Assembly: GCA_965230345.1 (NCBI GenBank)
Contig: CBDDKR010000002.1
Span: 620,001 to 684,000, forward strand
Length of the DNA: 64,000 nucleotides
Direction: 5' to 3'
Origin: JADKBO01 sp965230345
Lineage (GTDB): Bacteria; Bacteroidota; Bacteroidia; Chitinophagales; Saprospiraceae
Every line of letters begins with the position of its first letter. Position 1 is the first letter of the stretch. Below are positions 1 to 11,300 of this stretch, piece by piece. A program made the position numbers and the translations under genes. The notes beneath the pieces were generated by a model. The model did not search any database. It was not told where the DNA came from and saw only the letters and a program-made list of their open reading frames with translations.

Positions 1-1242
1 CTCTCCCATATAACTTCCATCTCTTGCTTCTTCATCCAAAAGGATTGCTTTCACAACAGCCTTCATATCTCCTCTTTCTCCTTGACCGTTATCATTAAAT
101 GCAGCAGCTACACGACTAATGTAATCAGGACTTGGGTTAGATTTCACCATTCTTTGAATCAATCGATAAGCCAAAAATGGACCTACGTTGTCGTGATGAA
201 ATAAATAACTAACAGCCGAATCTACTTCAGCCATTCCATTACCAGGTATATCAATTGTAACATCTTTTAACAAAACCTTAGGACCATCTTCATGCTCAGT
301 CTGAAACATCTGCATAGGTACGGTCTTATCAATCGCCCACATCCCTACTCCGAATATTGGAACAAATGGCCAACTAGTAGGATCTAAAATTGCTCCTGCA
401 CCCATACCAGTGAATACCTTTGCTAACTCTTTAATGTCTGTATTATCATAAGTTGGTATAGAATTGCCATTTGCATCCCTTTTATGTGTCCCGTCTTGAT
501 TCAATTCGTATAGCCCGATACTGAACAATTGCATGATTTCTCTTGCATAGTTTTCATCAGGTCGGATATTGGTTAGTGTGTCTGTTTTAGGATTATTAAT
601 ATGACTTAAATAATATCCCATAGATGGGTGCTTTGTGACTTCGTTCATGATATCTTCATAATTACCAAAAGCATTTTCAATCAAGATATCATAATACGAA
701 CTCATAGCCTCTGCCCAACTATTTAGGTCACTATTCATTGATATAACCAATATTTCAGATAAAGCCTGAGCAACTCTTTGACGCAACAGGTCTTCATTCG
801 TCATATTCACTGTCCAAATGGCATAATTATAATGCACAGAGTACGGACCAAAAATATTGGTAGTATCTTCTCCTGCAGAGCCCAATTCGTCCTTGATGTA
901 TTGCCAAATAGACTCCAACTCAGGAAGTACAAGCGTAGCTGGCTCATTCATTTGATCATCAATCCAAGCTTCAAAACCTATATCCATGACACTTTCAATG
1001 TCAGAATCCCTATAACCCAATGTTGATTGAGCAAGAAATCTAGAAGCCTCCATGTAAGCATTGTCCATACCTGAGCCGTCTAAAGTTCGCTCTGCTGGAC
1101 CATTTGAACCAACCATTTCACTACTAGAAGTAACAGTGATTCCGTCACTATGACCTGCACCAATATAATCCGTATACAATTGTCCGTATGTTGATCCTGT
1201 CCATCCAAAAAGAATAATAACTATCCATTTAATTTTTTTCAT
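1..1242 (-). CDS. DUF1800 family protein (3' part outside window)
   Basis: The frame is open from the ATG at 1242 to the left edge, giving 414 codons with no stop, so the C-terminus is missing. The N-terminus is a signal peptide (MKKIKWIVIILFGWTGSTYG). The conserved DUF1800 signatures are visible: 'EASRFLAQSTLG' near residue 47, 'NYAREIMQLFSIGLYELNQ' in the middle, and 'LAKVFTGMG' after it. DUF1800 proteins are secreted or periplasmic, of unknown biochemical role, and in Bacteroidota are usually followed by a DUF1501 gene; that neighbour would lie outside the window. The start lies 7 bases after the stop of the discoidin-like gene upstream, so the two are probably co-transcribed. The family call is firm; the function is not known. 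Confidence 0.88.
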   Translation of the reverse strand, partial: MKKIKWIVIILFGWTGSTYGQLYTDYIGAGHSDGITVTSSSEMVGSNGPAERTLDGSGMDNAYMEASRFLAQSTLGYRDSDIESVMDIGFEAWIDDQMNEPATLVLPELESIWQYIKDELGSAGEDTTNIFGPYSVHYNYAIWTVNMTNEDLLRQRVAQALSEILVISMNSDLNSWAEAMSSYYDILIENAFGNYEDIMNEVTKHPSMGYYLSHINNPKTDTLTNIRPDENYAREIMQLFSIGLYELNQDGTHKRDANGNSIPTYDNTDIKELAKVFTGMGAGAILDPTSWPFVPIFGVGMWAIDKTVPMQMFQTEHEDGPKVLLKDVTIDIPGNGMAEVDSAVSYLFHHDNVGPFLAYRLIQRMVKSNPSPDYISRVAAAFNDNGQGERGDMKAVVKAILLDEEARDGSYMGE

Positions 1243-1249
1243 AAGACAA

Positions 1250-1984
1250 TTATTTAATAAGGTTTAATTTAATTGATTTTGACCCAGTAGAATGAAGAAT
1301 TGTCACTACGTAAACTCCGCTTACCCATTGACTTCCATCAATCATTAAATCAGTGGAATGCATTAAGCCTTGCTTAACAACTCTTCCAGAAAGATCTGAG
1401 ATCTTATAAATCACATCACCTGTAAGTTCTTCACCAATTGAGACCTTACAAAGGTCGGAAAATGGGTTGGGGCTTGCAGAAATATCTAACCCCACAAGTT
1501 CATCTGTTGTTTCTGATATAGTGACAGGCGTAGACTCTACCTTGAATTCAGAAAGACCATAACATGTTCCACCATAATTAGTAGAAGCTGTTATTAAAAA
1601 ATAACGAGCGACAAGTCCATCAAAATTCGGTCCTTGTTCTCCTTGATACGTTCCTGTTTCACCCGCTTTCGAAAGGTTGTAGCGTCCCCAATTGATCCAA
1701 TGCTCCCCATCTAGAGAATAATCAATTTGTAAATCTTGAATTCCATTATCAGAGTGTTCATAAGCATTCACATTCCAAAATGTAGATTGGTATAAGGCGT
1801 AAGTTGTTCCAAAATCATACATGATCCAATGTGAATTTCCGTAAGTATCATTTGGATTCATGGCTGGAGTACAAGACATCCAAGAGTTCTCCAATGTTGT
1901 ATTATGACGATCTGGGTATTCTTGGGCCATCAAATTAAACCCTGCCATCAATGAAATAAATAATAGAATGAACTTTGTTTTCAT
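1250..1984 (-). CDS. Secreted discoidin-like (F5/8 type C) protein with T9SS type A sorting domain
   Basis: The frame opens at 2095, but I place the start at 1984, where 'MKTKFILLFISLMAGFNLMAQ' forms a clean signal peptide; the 37 extra residues upstream look non-coding. Residues ~25-150 resemble a discoidin or F5/8 type C carbohydrate-binding fold ('NSHWIMYDFGTTYAL', 'IDYSLDGEHWINWGRYNL', 'ARYFLITASTNYGG'). The last ~75 residues are a T9SS type A sorting domain ('ISASPNPFSDLCKVSI' to 'SIKLNLIK'), so the product should be exported and anchored at the cell surface or released. The stop sits 7 bases before the DUF1800 start, which suggests one operon. The ligand cannot be told from the sequence. 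Confidence 0.82.
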   Translation of the reverse strand: MKTKFILLFISLMAGFNLMAQEYPDRHNTTLENSWMSCTPAMNPNDTYGNSHWIMYDFGTTYALYQSTFWNVNAYEHSDNGIQDLQIDYSLDGEHWINWGRYNLSKAGETGTYQGEQGPNFDGLVARYFLITASTNYGGTCYGLSEFKVESTPVTISETTDELVGLDISASPNPFSDLCKVSIGEELTGDVIYKISDLSGRVVKQGLMHSTDLMIDGSQWVSGVYVVTILHSTGSKSIKLNLIK

Positions 1985-2247
1985 AAGATTGAATTCTGTG
2001 ATATTCAACAATAAAATATACCATTTATCGAATAATATAAACAATGGTAAACAGGTCGAATCAATTTTTTGGTACGCATCATAATACGTCCACAAACATT
2101 AAAACCCTATAAATATAGTAGCTTTATTTTATAAGAGGTAAAATGACATTGCAAAAATCCTTGATTCAGCAAATGGTTTACAAATTAAATTCGTTGTAAA
2201 CGAAAATTACTTATATGGCCAATTCACCAATAAAGTCCTTTCAACTA

Positions 2248-3354
2248 TTAAAACTCTCTAACCAATAAACCACTTTTTATACGTGGTTCGAACCAGGTAG
2301 ATTTTGGTGGTAGGGCTATTTGATTCTCAGCTGCTGTGACAATCTCAGACATTGTCAATGGAGGTAAGAATACTCCTATTTTGTACTTTTCCTTCCTCAA
2401 TGGCTTAACTACTTTGGAAAAATCTTTTATTCCTTCAGAATACGATATTCTAGGATCAGTTCGTACATCTTTTATCTTTAAGATATCATTAAAGAGATAC
2501 TTATTTACAAGCATTGCATCAAGGACCAATTGTTCATTCTGATGTTTCTTTATTAGAGAAGACTTCCACTTCACTCTAAAACATTCGCCACCCAGTAATA
2601 GGTGAACATGATGTTGCTGTTTGGGTTTGGAAAGCGTTTCTAGAGGCTTAATCTTGGCATATTTTGACAACTGTGCAAGTGTCTTTAAAGGGCTGATTTC
2701 ACCTTGAATGTTAACAATTCTATTGTAATCAAAGATCTTCAAGTTATCAAAAGAATAGTAAGCAGATAATATTCTTTTTACATTAATGCCTTCTTCATTG
2801 ATATGAACATTTTCTGACATTTTAAGTACAGTTGCACATCTATGATGTCCATCAGCGATATAACACTTCTTTACTTTTTGTTCAAAAATCTTTTGAATCC
2901 TAATAATGGTATCCGAATCCGTTATTTTCCAGTATTTATGCATTTGACCATCATCAAATTTAGCTTTCTGTACTGGAGAGTCCTTTTTTATTATTTCATT
3001 TATTATATCGGTCAAACCTTGAACTTCAGGATGTGCCAATAATACAGGCTTAACCATTGCTCTTGATTTAAGGAAAAAATTCATCATTGTTTGCTCTTTT
3101 GCATTCAATGTTTTTTCATGTTTAAGAATTTTTCCACTCTTTAAATCCTCCAATTCATTATTTACTATGATTCCTTGATGTACACCATGCTTGGTTGTAA
3201 TCTGCTGAATGTAGATCGCTTTTTCATCATCTTTTTCATAAAAACCAGCTGTACGATGATGAACATATTGCGATTTAATAGATGAAAAAAACAAATCTGG
3301 TGAAGGGATCATATCCATATGAGGGAAGGTGGCCTTAAAGGGATATACTTTCAT
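2248..3354 (-). CDS. DUF1015 family protein
   Basis: A 368-residue cytoplasmic protein without signal peptide or membrane segment. It carries the diagnostic DUF1015 motif 'YIADGHHRCATVLKMSE' at about residues 166-182, and the N-terminal 'PSPDLFFSSIKSQYVHHRTAGFY' and C-terminal 'PPLTMSEIVTAAENQIALPPKSTWFEPR' blocks typical of the family. DUF1015 proteins are distantly related to ParB/Srx-fold nucleotide-binding proteins, and some are suspected small-molecule kinases; in other Bacteroidota they often sit near serine-biosynthesis genes. Here the gene follows lipA by 23 bases and probably ends that operon. The specific reaction is unknown. Confidence 0.85.
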   Translation of the reverse strand: MKVYPFKATFPHMDMIPSPDLFFSSIKSQYVHHRTAGFYEKDDEKAIYIQQITTKHGVHQGIIVNNELEDLKSGKILKHEKTLNAKEQTMMNFFLKSRAMVKPVLLAHPEVQGLTDIINEIIKKDSPVQKAKFDDGQMHKYWKITDSDTIIRIQKIFEQKVKKCYIADGHHRCATVLKMSENVHINEEGINVKRILSAYYSFDNLKIFDYNRIVNIQGEISPLKTLAQLSKYAKIKPLETLSKPKQQHHVHLLLGGECFRVKWKSSLIKKHQNEQLVLDAMLVNKYLFNDILKIKDVRTDPRISYSEGIKDFSKVVKPLRKEKYKIGVFLPPLTMSEIVTAAENQIALPPKSTWFEPRIKSGLLVREF

Positions 3355-3377
3355 TAGATACTGATTTTTGTCGATTT

Positions 3378-4271
3378 TTATAAATGCCTCTCAGCATGAT
3401 ATGATGACCTAACTAAAGGAGCGCTTTCTACAAAATCAAATCCTCGAGAAAGTCCTTCTTCCTTGTACTCTTGAAAAACATCAGGATGTACGAATTCCGC
3501 TACTTCAATATGCATTTTGGTAGGTTGGAGATATTGACCAATGGTAAGAACATCACAATCATGTGCGGCCAAATCATCCATTATTTTTAAAACTTGATCT
3601 TTAGTCTCGCCAAGTCCAACCATAATACCTGACTTTGTTCGGTTACCTAGAGCTTTTGTTCTTTTGATTTGTTCAAGACTTCTATTGTACTTAGCTTGAG
3701 GTCTAACTTTTCTATACAAAGCTTCTACTGTTTCCATATTGTGACTGACGACCTCTTGACCGCCTTTAACCATCAACTCTAATGAAGCCCAATCTGATTT
3801 TACATCAGGTATTAATGTTTCAATCGTTGTTTGTGGTGCAAATTCTTTGGTTAATCTCACCGTTTCATACCAGATGAATGCGCCCTTGTCCTTCAATTCA
3901 TCTCTATTCACACTCGTTAATACAGCATGTTTGACCTCCATAAGTTTGATAGCTTCCGCTACCCTTCTAGGTTCGTCTTCATCATATTCTGGTGGTCTAC
4001 CTGTTTTTACAGCACAGAAAGAACAACTTCTTGTGCATACATTGCCTAAAATCATGAATGTCGCCGTTCCAGCACCCCAGCATTCTCCCATATTTGGGCA
4101 ATTACCACTTTGGCATATCGTATGTAACTTATACTTGTCTACGAGCTTACGTACATTCTTATAATCTTCGCCAATTGGCAACTTAACCCTCAGCCAGTCT
4201 GGCTTTCTTGACCTTTTACTCCGATCCTTGTTTTCCTGAGGAAAACCTGATACTACGGGCAAATCTAACAT
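3378..4271 (-). CDS. lipA: Lipoyl synthase
   Basis: A radical-SAM enzyme that inserts two sulfur atoms into protein-bound octanoyl groups to make lipoyl cofactors for 2-oxoacid dehydrogenases and glycine cleavage. Both iron-sulfur binding motifs are intact: the auxiliary cluster motif C53-x4-C58-x5-C64 ('CQSGNCPNMGEC') and the radical-SAM motif C79-x3-C83-x2-C86 ('CTRSCSFC'). The C-terminal 'VRSSYHAERH' supplies the conserved serine that ligates the auxiliary cluster. The 297-residue length is normal for the family. The gene follows the outer-membrane-type gene by 29 bases and precedes DUF1015 by 23. It has a plausible client in this window, the E1 of a 2-oxoacid dehydrogenase at 57082-59151. 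Confidence 0.97.
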   Translation of the reverse strand: MLDLPVVSGFPQENKDRSKRSRKPDWLRVKLPIGEDYKNVRKLVDKYKLHTICQSGNCPNMGECWGAGTATFMILGNVCTRSCSFCAVKTGRPPEYDEDEPRRVAEAIKLMEVKHAVLTSVNRDELKDKGAFIWYETVRLTKEFAPQTTIETLIPDVKSDWASLELMVKGGQEVVSHNMETVEALYRKVRPQAKYNRSLEQIKRTKALGNRTKSGIMVGLGETKDQVLKIMDDLAAHDCDVLTIGQYLQPTKMHIEVAEFVHPDVFQEYKEEGLSRGFDFVESAPLVRSSYHAERHL

Positions 4272-4300
4272 GGACTAATCGAATTTGTCAAAATTATCAA

Positions 4301-5095
4301 TCAATTGCTTCTTTTTCCTAATTGCAAATGTAGATAAAGGTTAATAAAATATGGTTTATTTGATATTTTTTCTGTCTCGACCATTATCGGAATTTTTCGA
4401 ATAAATACATCTGCCATGAGTCCTACTTCAACAGACTTGATGTATTGGTCAAAAGCTCCTAAACTAAAAAACATTCCAGCTTTTGCTTGCCCACCAGGAA
4501 CAAAACTAATTTCGTTAAATCCTTTTCCGAACCCTGAGGCTCCAATGATTTTGTTAAATGATAGAAATTGATCGGCATTTTCACTTGAATACTTTTCTCT
4601 ACGAACCTCTACTCTTGTTTGTCCATCCACTTCGACTTCATATTGTAAGTCCAAATAGTAGGGTTTTAATATGGCTATCGATGGTCCTACTTCGTAAGAA
4701 TATCCTATGGCAATTCCTTTTCTCTTTGCTTTATCTGATAAAAACCGCTTTCTTCCTACTCCTCCCCTAAGAGCGAACATGTAGTTCTGCTTGCCAAATC
4801 TAAAAGAATTGGAAGTGGTGTTAAAAATACCTCCTAAGTTTCTCGTTTGTTTTTGCTCTCTGGAATCTCTCAAATATCCCAATTCCAAATGATATAACTT
4901 GGTTTTTTTATACGTAATTATATCGCCAAAGTTTACAGCTAAAGCATAACCATTGGTGTGTACTCTAAAATCAAAAGCTACTTCCTTACGATAAATTACG
5001 CCCTTTAATTCGGCAGGCAAGCCTGCTGATTGATCCTGAGAGTAGATTTGTACAGATCCCAAGAAACAAAAGAGTATGAATAAAATACGACTCAT
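4301..5095 (-). CDS. Probable outer-membrane beta-barrel protein, function unknown
   Basis: 264 residues with an N-terminal signal peptide ('MSRILFILFCFLGSVQIYSQ'). The rest alternates polar and hydrophobic residues, with repeated aromatic and glycine positions ('HTNGYALAVNFGDIITYKKTKLYHLELGY', quoted in pieces as 'GYALAVNFGDII' and 'KLYHLELGYL'; later 'AIGYSYEVGPSIAIL', 'VGLMADVFIRKIPIM') and ends in 'YFINLYLHLQLGKRSN', as expected for an outer-membrane beta-barrel. I do not recognise a named family. It is the first gene of the operon with lipA and DUF1015, and a TAnnTTTG promoter element lies upstream. Confidence 0.7.
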   Translation of the reverse strand: MSRILFILFCFLGSVQIYSQDQSAGLPAELKGVIYRKEVAFDFRVHTNGYALAVNFGDIITYKKTKLYHLELGYLRDSREQKQTRNLGGIFNTTSNSFRFGKQNYMFALRGGVGRKRFLSDKAKRKGIAIGYSYEVGPSIAILKPYYLDLQYEVEVDGQTRVEVRREKYSSENADQFLSFNKIIGASGFGKGFNEISFVPGGQAKAGMFFSLGAFDQYIKSVEVGLMADVFIRKIPIMVETEKISNKPYFINLYLHLQLGKRSN

Positions 5096-5133
5096 TAAAG
5101 TTGCTAACGATTTTAAATCAATAATGGTTTAGA

Positions 5134-5141
5134 CAAAGATA
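5134..5141 (-). promoter_or_regulatory. Candidate -7 element for the 5095-2248 operon
   Basis: On the minus strand this reads TATCTTTG, a perfect match to the Bacteroidota -7 consensus TAnnTTTG, about 40 bases before the start of the gene ending at 4301. No clear -33 TTTG is seen at the expected distance, so the call rests on the -7 box and its position only. Confidence 0.4.
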
Positions 5142-5288
5142 AAAAATAAAAGAAATGTCTTTAATATCAATACTTTATAGGTGTATTGTATCAGACATCT
5201 CTGGCGCAATTCCTGTTAAAGTCAATTCAATAGCTAATCCTTTGATTGCATCATCTCGTTACACACTAAGTTTAGTTGTAAAAAAGAA

Positions 5289-5318
5289 AGGGCAGTACGA
5301 GTGTATTCGTACTGCCCT
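5289..5318 (-). terminator. Rho-independent terminator of the giant gene
   Basis: A perfect 12-bp stem (AGGGCAGTACGA pairing with TCGTACTGCCCT) closes a 6-base loop. On the minus strand it is followed by CTTTCTTTTTTAC, a T-rich tract. It begins 20 bases after the stop codon at 5338 and lies between converging features correctly oriented to end transcription of the 31.8-kb gene. Confidence 0.88.
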
Positions 5319-5337
5319 ACAATCTTTATTAGGCAAC

Positions 5338-8300
5338 TTAATCTATAAGAATTAAGTTCTTAGTTGTCACTTCACCGTTAAGAATAATCTTAATCATGTA
5401 AACTCCTGACTCTAAATCTGTCAAATCAACTTTTGATTCATAGATTCCTCCATCTAGGACTTCATCAATTAAGCTTTCTCTAACTACTTTTCCTGTCGCA
5501 TCGTAAATACTAATTTTCACTTTAGTATCATCGGTCAATTCGATCTTGTAATTCACAACACCTGTAGATGGATTAGGATAGAAATCTACATTTCTCTCTC
5601 CTCCAACTTCCACGCTTACGGTCTTACTGTATTCGAATGTACCATCTTGATCTACTTGTCTGATTCTATAGTAGTAGTGTCCTACATTTTCACTGTCTGT
5701 ATCAACAAACTGGTAAGTACTTGTTTCAAAAGTATTTCCTTTTGCTTTCACTTCACCAATCTCTTCAAATAGACCTTTATGACCTACCATTCTTTCGATG
5801 ATGTACTTATCACTATTGATCTCTGATGCCGTACTCCAAGTAACAACGTTTGTCTCTTCCACTCGATTTGCTTCAATAGACAACCAATCTACAGGAAGTA
5901 CACCTCTTGCAAGACCCGCATCTACATGCACATAATCATTATCTGGTAAGGTCAACAATGCACTTGTTGTATTCCATCCATTACTATGATCTACATCACT
6001 ATCCGTTTCTTCAGCACCTTGATTTGCTTGAGTAAAGCCAAATCCACTTGGTGGAGTAAACTTCAAGTAGTGGTGATCTTTTCTTAAGTAATCTATAGTA
6101 AATAGACCTTCATCGTTAGTATACGCTTCACCTACTTTCTCACCTGATGAAGTAGAATATGCTTCTACCTTCACATTAGCAATTACTGGTTCGTCATTTT
6201 CTTGTACACCATTTAAGTTAACATCTTCCCAAACTCTATTACCCATTGTTGCCTGTGGGTAGTATCCTGCTCCAATGTTACAGAACATCTCGCCAGAGAA
6301 TACTGTAAATGCCGCTGAAGTAGATAATCCAAAGTTGTTCGTCATATCCGAATCATTCGTAGGCTCATTAGGATGTGTCAATGGCAACCCATTCACTTGA
6401 TTAGGTTGAGCTAATACTAATCCTAGAGGTGGCATAACTACTTGGATGTAGTATGTTCCCGGAGGTGCACAGAACTTATAGTATCCATCATCAGAAGGTG
6501 TTCCTTCTTTATGTCCAGTGAATTGTGTTTCATAAAGCACCCATGATCCACCTTCGTTTTTCCACAATCTAACCTCTATTGCGTTGATACCATTTTCATC
6601 CGTATCCCATACATCATTTAAGTTCGTATCATACCATACTAACTCTCCAATTGGAATACACTTATAGTAACCCGCATCAAACGAGTAATCATCCATTCCT
6701 GCATATACTGTGAATAAGTCAGTTGATGTTCCTCCAACGTTACCAATCAATCCAGTAGCATCACTATCTCTTTCATCATCATTTCCTTGATCCGCAGGAG
6801 TTATTTCAAATCCATCAGGATCAACAAATACGATGTAGTAATCTCCAGGATAAATATCTTCAAAGATGTAGTAACCATCAGAGTTTGTATAAGTAGATCC
6901 TATGAAGTTGTTATTCACATCATAAAGTACCACTTGTACTCCTTCTATTCCTGGTTCTCCAGCATCTTGGATACCATCACCATCCAAATCGTGCCATACA
7001 TAGTCTCCAATATTTACTAGTATCAGAAGTCCAGCATCGTATGTAGAATCGTATTCTCCTCCTTGGATTTCAACACATGGTCCAACTCCCAATCTGTTCA
7101 CATCACTATCCAATTCATCATCATTTCCTTGATCTTGTAACGTAAAGTCACATCCTGGAGGCAAGTCAGATATATCAAACATTACCTGATAATCTCCTGG
7201 AATCAAGTTATTGAAGAAGTAGAATCCATTAGCATCAGTATACATAGAATCTAATCTATTTCCATTACAATCTGTAAGGATAGCTTTTACTCCAGCAACT
7301 CCCATCTCTCCGGCATCTTGGATACCATCACCATCTTCATCTTTCCAAACTGTATCTCCAAGACCACCTACAACGATTACTTCAGCAGCATCATTATCAT
7401 CTTCGTCATCGTCACCTTCGTTAAACGGATCATCAATGTTTTCATCAATTACATTGTCGTTATTGTCCTCTTCATCAAAGATGTTGTCATCATCTGGTCC
7501 ATCAACCAAATCATTATCGTTATTCGGATCTGAATCTGGATAACTATCCGCATCTTCTAGTTGAGTACCATCTTCATCTTCCATATCTGCGATCTCAGCT
7601 TCATTATACCAATCACCCAATGTCGCATCATCTGGAATTTCGATAGTCAAATTCAATGGAATCAATAACTCTTCATCTGGATTAAATGGTCCATCAATTG
7701 TGTAGTGTAGTAATCCAGAGATTAATGTCCAACCTGGGTTGATCGCAGGATTCATACTATAACCCTGTCTAATATAGTCGACAACTTCAACATTATATGT
7801 CGGTACATTACCTTGGTTATAAACTCTAATCTCATAATTAACAATATCTCCTTCATCGTAAGGACCTTTATCATCCACCTGCTTAGTCAATGCAAGGTCA
7901 ACTACTGGCACTTCGTCGATATCGTGATCATCTTCGTCACCACCTTCATTTGTAATCTCATCATCCACTGGATCACCATCATTATCTGGATCATCATCGT
8001 CATCACTATCGATGTCATCCACTGGATTTCCATTTTCATCAGTAGCATCAGTGATTTCAGCAGCATTAATCCATGCTCCTTCATCTTGACAATCGTACAA
8101 TCTAAGTGTAATACTTAAGTTGGCCTCTTCACCTGCAGGTATCACATCAGTGTAAACCGTTCTTGCAGAATTAGTAGCCGCATCGTACGTCCAATTCGAA
8201 TTGTTTAATGATTCATACAATAACCCACATGGTAGGTAATCGATTACTTCGATGTCCTTAGCATCTATCGTACCTTGGTTATAGATTGTGAACTCATACG

Positions 8301-11300
8301 TAATCAAATCACCATATCTAAATGGTCCATCTTCTATCGATTTCTTAACAATGGCAAGGTCAAAGAATTCTGGACCTGCTGGATCCGAATCATCTTCATC
8401 TTCACCATCATTTCCATTTTCATCAATCACATCATCATCGTCATCACCAGGATTCACCTCGTTATCATTATCTGGATCATCATCTGGAGTACTATCCGCA
8501 TCTGTAGGATCCTCGTCATTCGGATCTTCGTTGTTGTCTCCTCCGCTTATCTCTACTCTGTTGAAGTAATCAGATGCACCATCACCAGTTTCAACCAATT
8601 CTAATCTAATCGGAATAACTACAAATGCACCAGCTGGTAATTCAGAAATTACATAAGTAGCTTTATCTCCTACCAATGTCCATCCTACATTCATACCATT
8701 GTCAAAGGCATATCCAGCAGGTATGTAATCTGTAATCTCTACATTATATCCTGTAGTGTTACCTTGGTTGTATACCTCTACTCCAAATTCGATTACTCCT
8801 CCATAAGAGTAAGGGCCAGGAGTAACAACTACTTTTCTAGTTGCAAGATCAAAGATTTCGATCGTTTCTGGATCATGATCATCTTCATCATCTGGATGAT
8901 CTACTTCGTCATCGATAGGATCACCATCGTTGTTTGGATCATCATCGTCTTCACTATCTACATCCTCTCTCGGATTTCCATCTTCATCTGTTGAACCAGT
9001 GATTTCCGTAACATTTGTCCATGCACTTGGACTATCAGTGTAACACTCTTGTACTTCAAGAATAATGTCAACAAATCCGAAACTTCCAGGATTGATAACA
9101 CCTGTAATAGTCGTTCTTGCTTCATGAGCACCAGCATCATACGTCCACTCGCTGTTATTAACGCTTAAGTAACTCAATCCACATGGCAGGTAATCTACTA
9201 TTTCTACATTCGTAGCAGGAATATTACCTTGATTGTATACAGTCACTCTATACGTTACTTGATCACCATATCTATATGGTCCTTCAGTGATTGTTGTTTT
9301 GATCTGAGCCAAATCAAATACGTCAATTCCAGCTGGATCTGAATCATCTTCATCTCCTCCTTCTGTCGCATCTTCATTAATCTCATCATCATCGTCATCA
9401 CCAGGATAAACTTCGTTGTCATTGTCTTCAAAGTCATCCATATAACTATCTGTATCATCTTGAGGATTTCCATTTTCATCTGTAGCATCACTAATCTCAG
9501 CTCTATTGATCCAATCTTCCGACGAACCATTAGTAGGCTCTAGTCTTAGATTAAGCGCAATACTCACTTGCTGTCCTATGCCTAGATCATTTGTCTCAAC
9601 ATATGTTAAAGTACCATCTCCATTATCCGTCCATCCAGTATTATCAGCAGCTGAGAAACTATATCCATCAGGCATGTAATCCGTGATTTCAATATTATCA
9701 GCAACCATATTACCTTGATTGTATACTGTAATAGTAAATGGTATTAAATCACCATAAGTGTATGAACCTGGAGCAGATACCATCTTGGTAAGTGCAAGAT
9801 CAAAGTTCTCTTCAATCTCGAACAATTCAGGATCATGATCATCTTCATCACCACCATTTTTACCATCACCACTGATGTCATTGTTGGTAACATAGGTATC
9901 ATTGTTTGGATTTGTGTCAGGCGTACTATCTACGTCAGTAACAGGATTTCCAGCTGCATCAGTGAAGTCACTTACTTCTGACCAGTTCGTTTGTTCTCCT
10001 GCTTCACATGCCCCTACTGTTAATGTAATTGGAACTACGATACTTTGTCCTGTTGTCAGCGGTGCATCTAATTCACCATTTGCAGTACTTAGTGTTATAC
10101 TAGCTGTATTATTACCATTATCTGTCCAATCCGCATCATTAAGACTAGTACATGATGGGAAGTAATCGGTTACAACAATATTGTCTATAGCACCTTCACC
10201 TTGGTTAGTTACCTGAATCTGGAAGGAGATATTATCACCTTCAGATACTACGGTCGATTGACCAGGCGCAATTACTTTGATCAATGCAATATCAAAAGTT
10301 TCAGCTGGACCAGCGATAACATCAACAACTTCAGGATCGTGATCATCTTCATCTTCACCATTCATTCCGTTTCCACTGATGTCATCATTATTGGTATACA
10401 CATCGTTGAATTGATTGTCATCTGGTGTACTATCAATATCTGTTACAGGATCACCATTACTATCTGTAGCATCTTCTATCTCAGCATAGTTAACCTTTGG
10501 ACCTGTTGTACATCCATTTAGTTGTACTGAAATAGCTACTGTCATGTTCTGACCAGGACCTAAAGGCTGTAACATATCTCCATTAGCAACACTTAATATT
10601 CTTACTGCTTCATGATTCATTGCATCATAGAACCAGTTGTTGTCTACTAAGTCGAAACATGCTGGCAAGTAATCAACAATTCTAATGTTGTCCGCAGCAA
10701 TATTGCCTTGGTTGTACACATTGATATTGAATACTACTACCGATCCATCAGTTACTTGATCTTCTTGACCAGGCGCAAATGTCTTAGTTAAAGCCAAATC
10801 AAACTCTTCATCAATCACTGGATTGATAAGTACTGATTCTGGATCATGATCATCTTCATCTCCACCATCTTTTCCATCTTCATTGATTTCATTGTTGGTG
10901 GTATAAGTGTCATTGCCTTGATCACTATCAGGAGTACTGTCCACATCTGTAACAGGATCTCCATATTCATCTGTTACAGATTCAATTTCAGACCAGTTTG
11001 TGATTTCTCCAACAGGACAACCATCCAAACTCATCGTAATTGGAACAGTAATAGACTGTCCTCCGAACAATGGAATATCTAAACCGCCGTTAGCAACACT
11101 TAGCATTCTTGATGCTGTACCATCGCCATTGTCTGTCCAATTCGCATCATCTAATGTAGCACAAGCAGGTAGGTAATCAATAATTTCTATATTATCTGCT
11201 GCTACATTACCTTGGTTGTATACCGTAATATTAAATGAAATCGTACTGTTTGCAGGAACATTGTATGGTTGTCCAACTGGAAGTGTTTTGGTCAATGCCA

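Noticed and set aside
5155..5355. 66-codon plus-strand frame beyond the giant gene
   Set aside because: It spans the promoter region and terminator hairpin of minus-strand genes, and its product shows no recognisable features.
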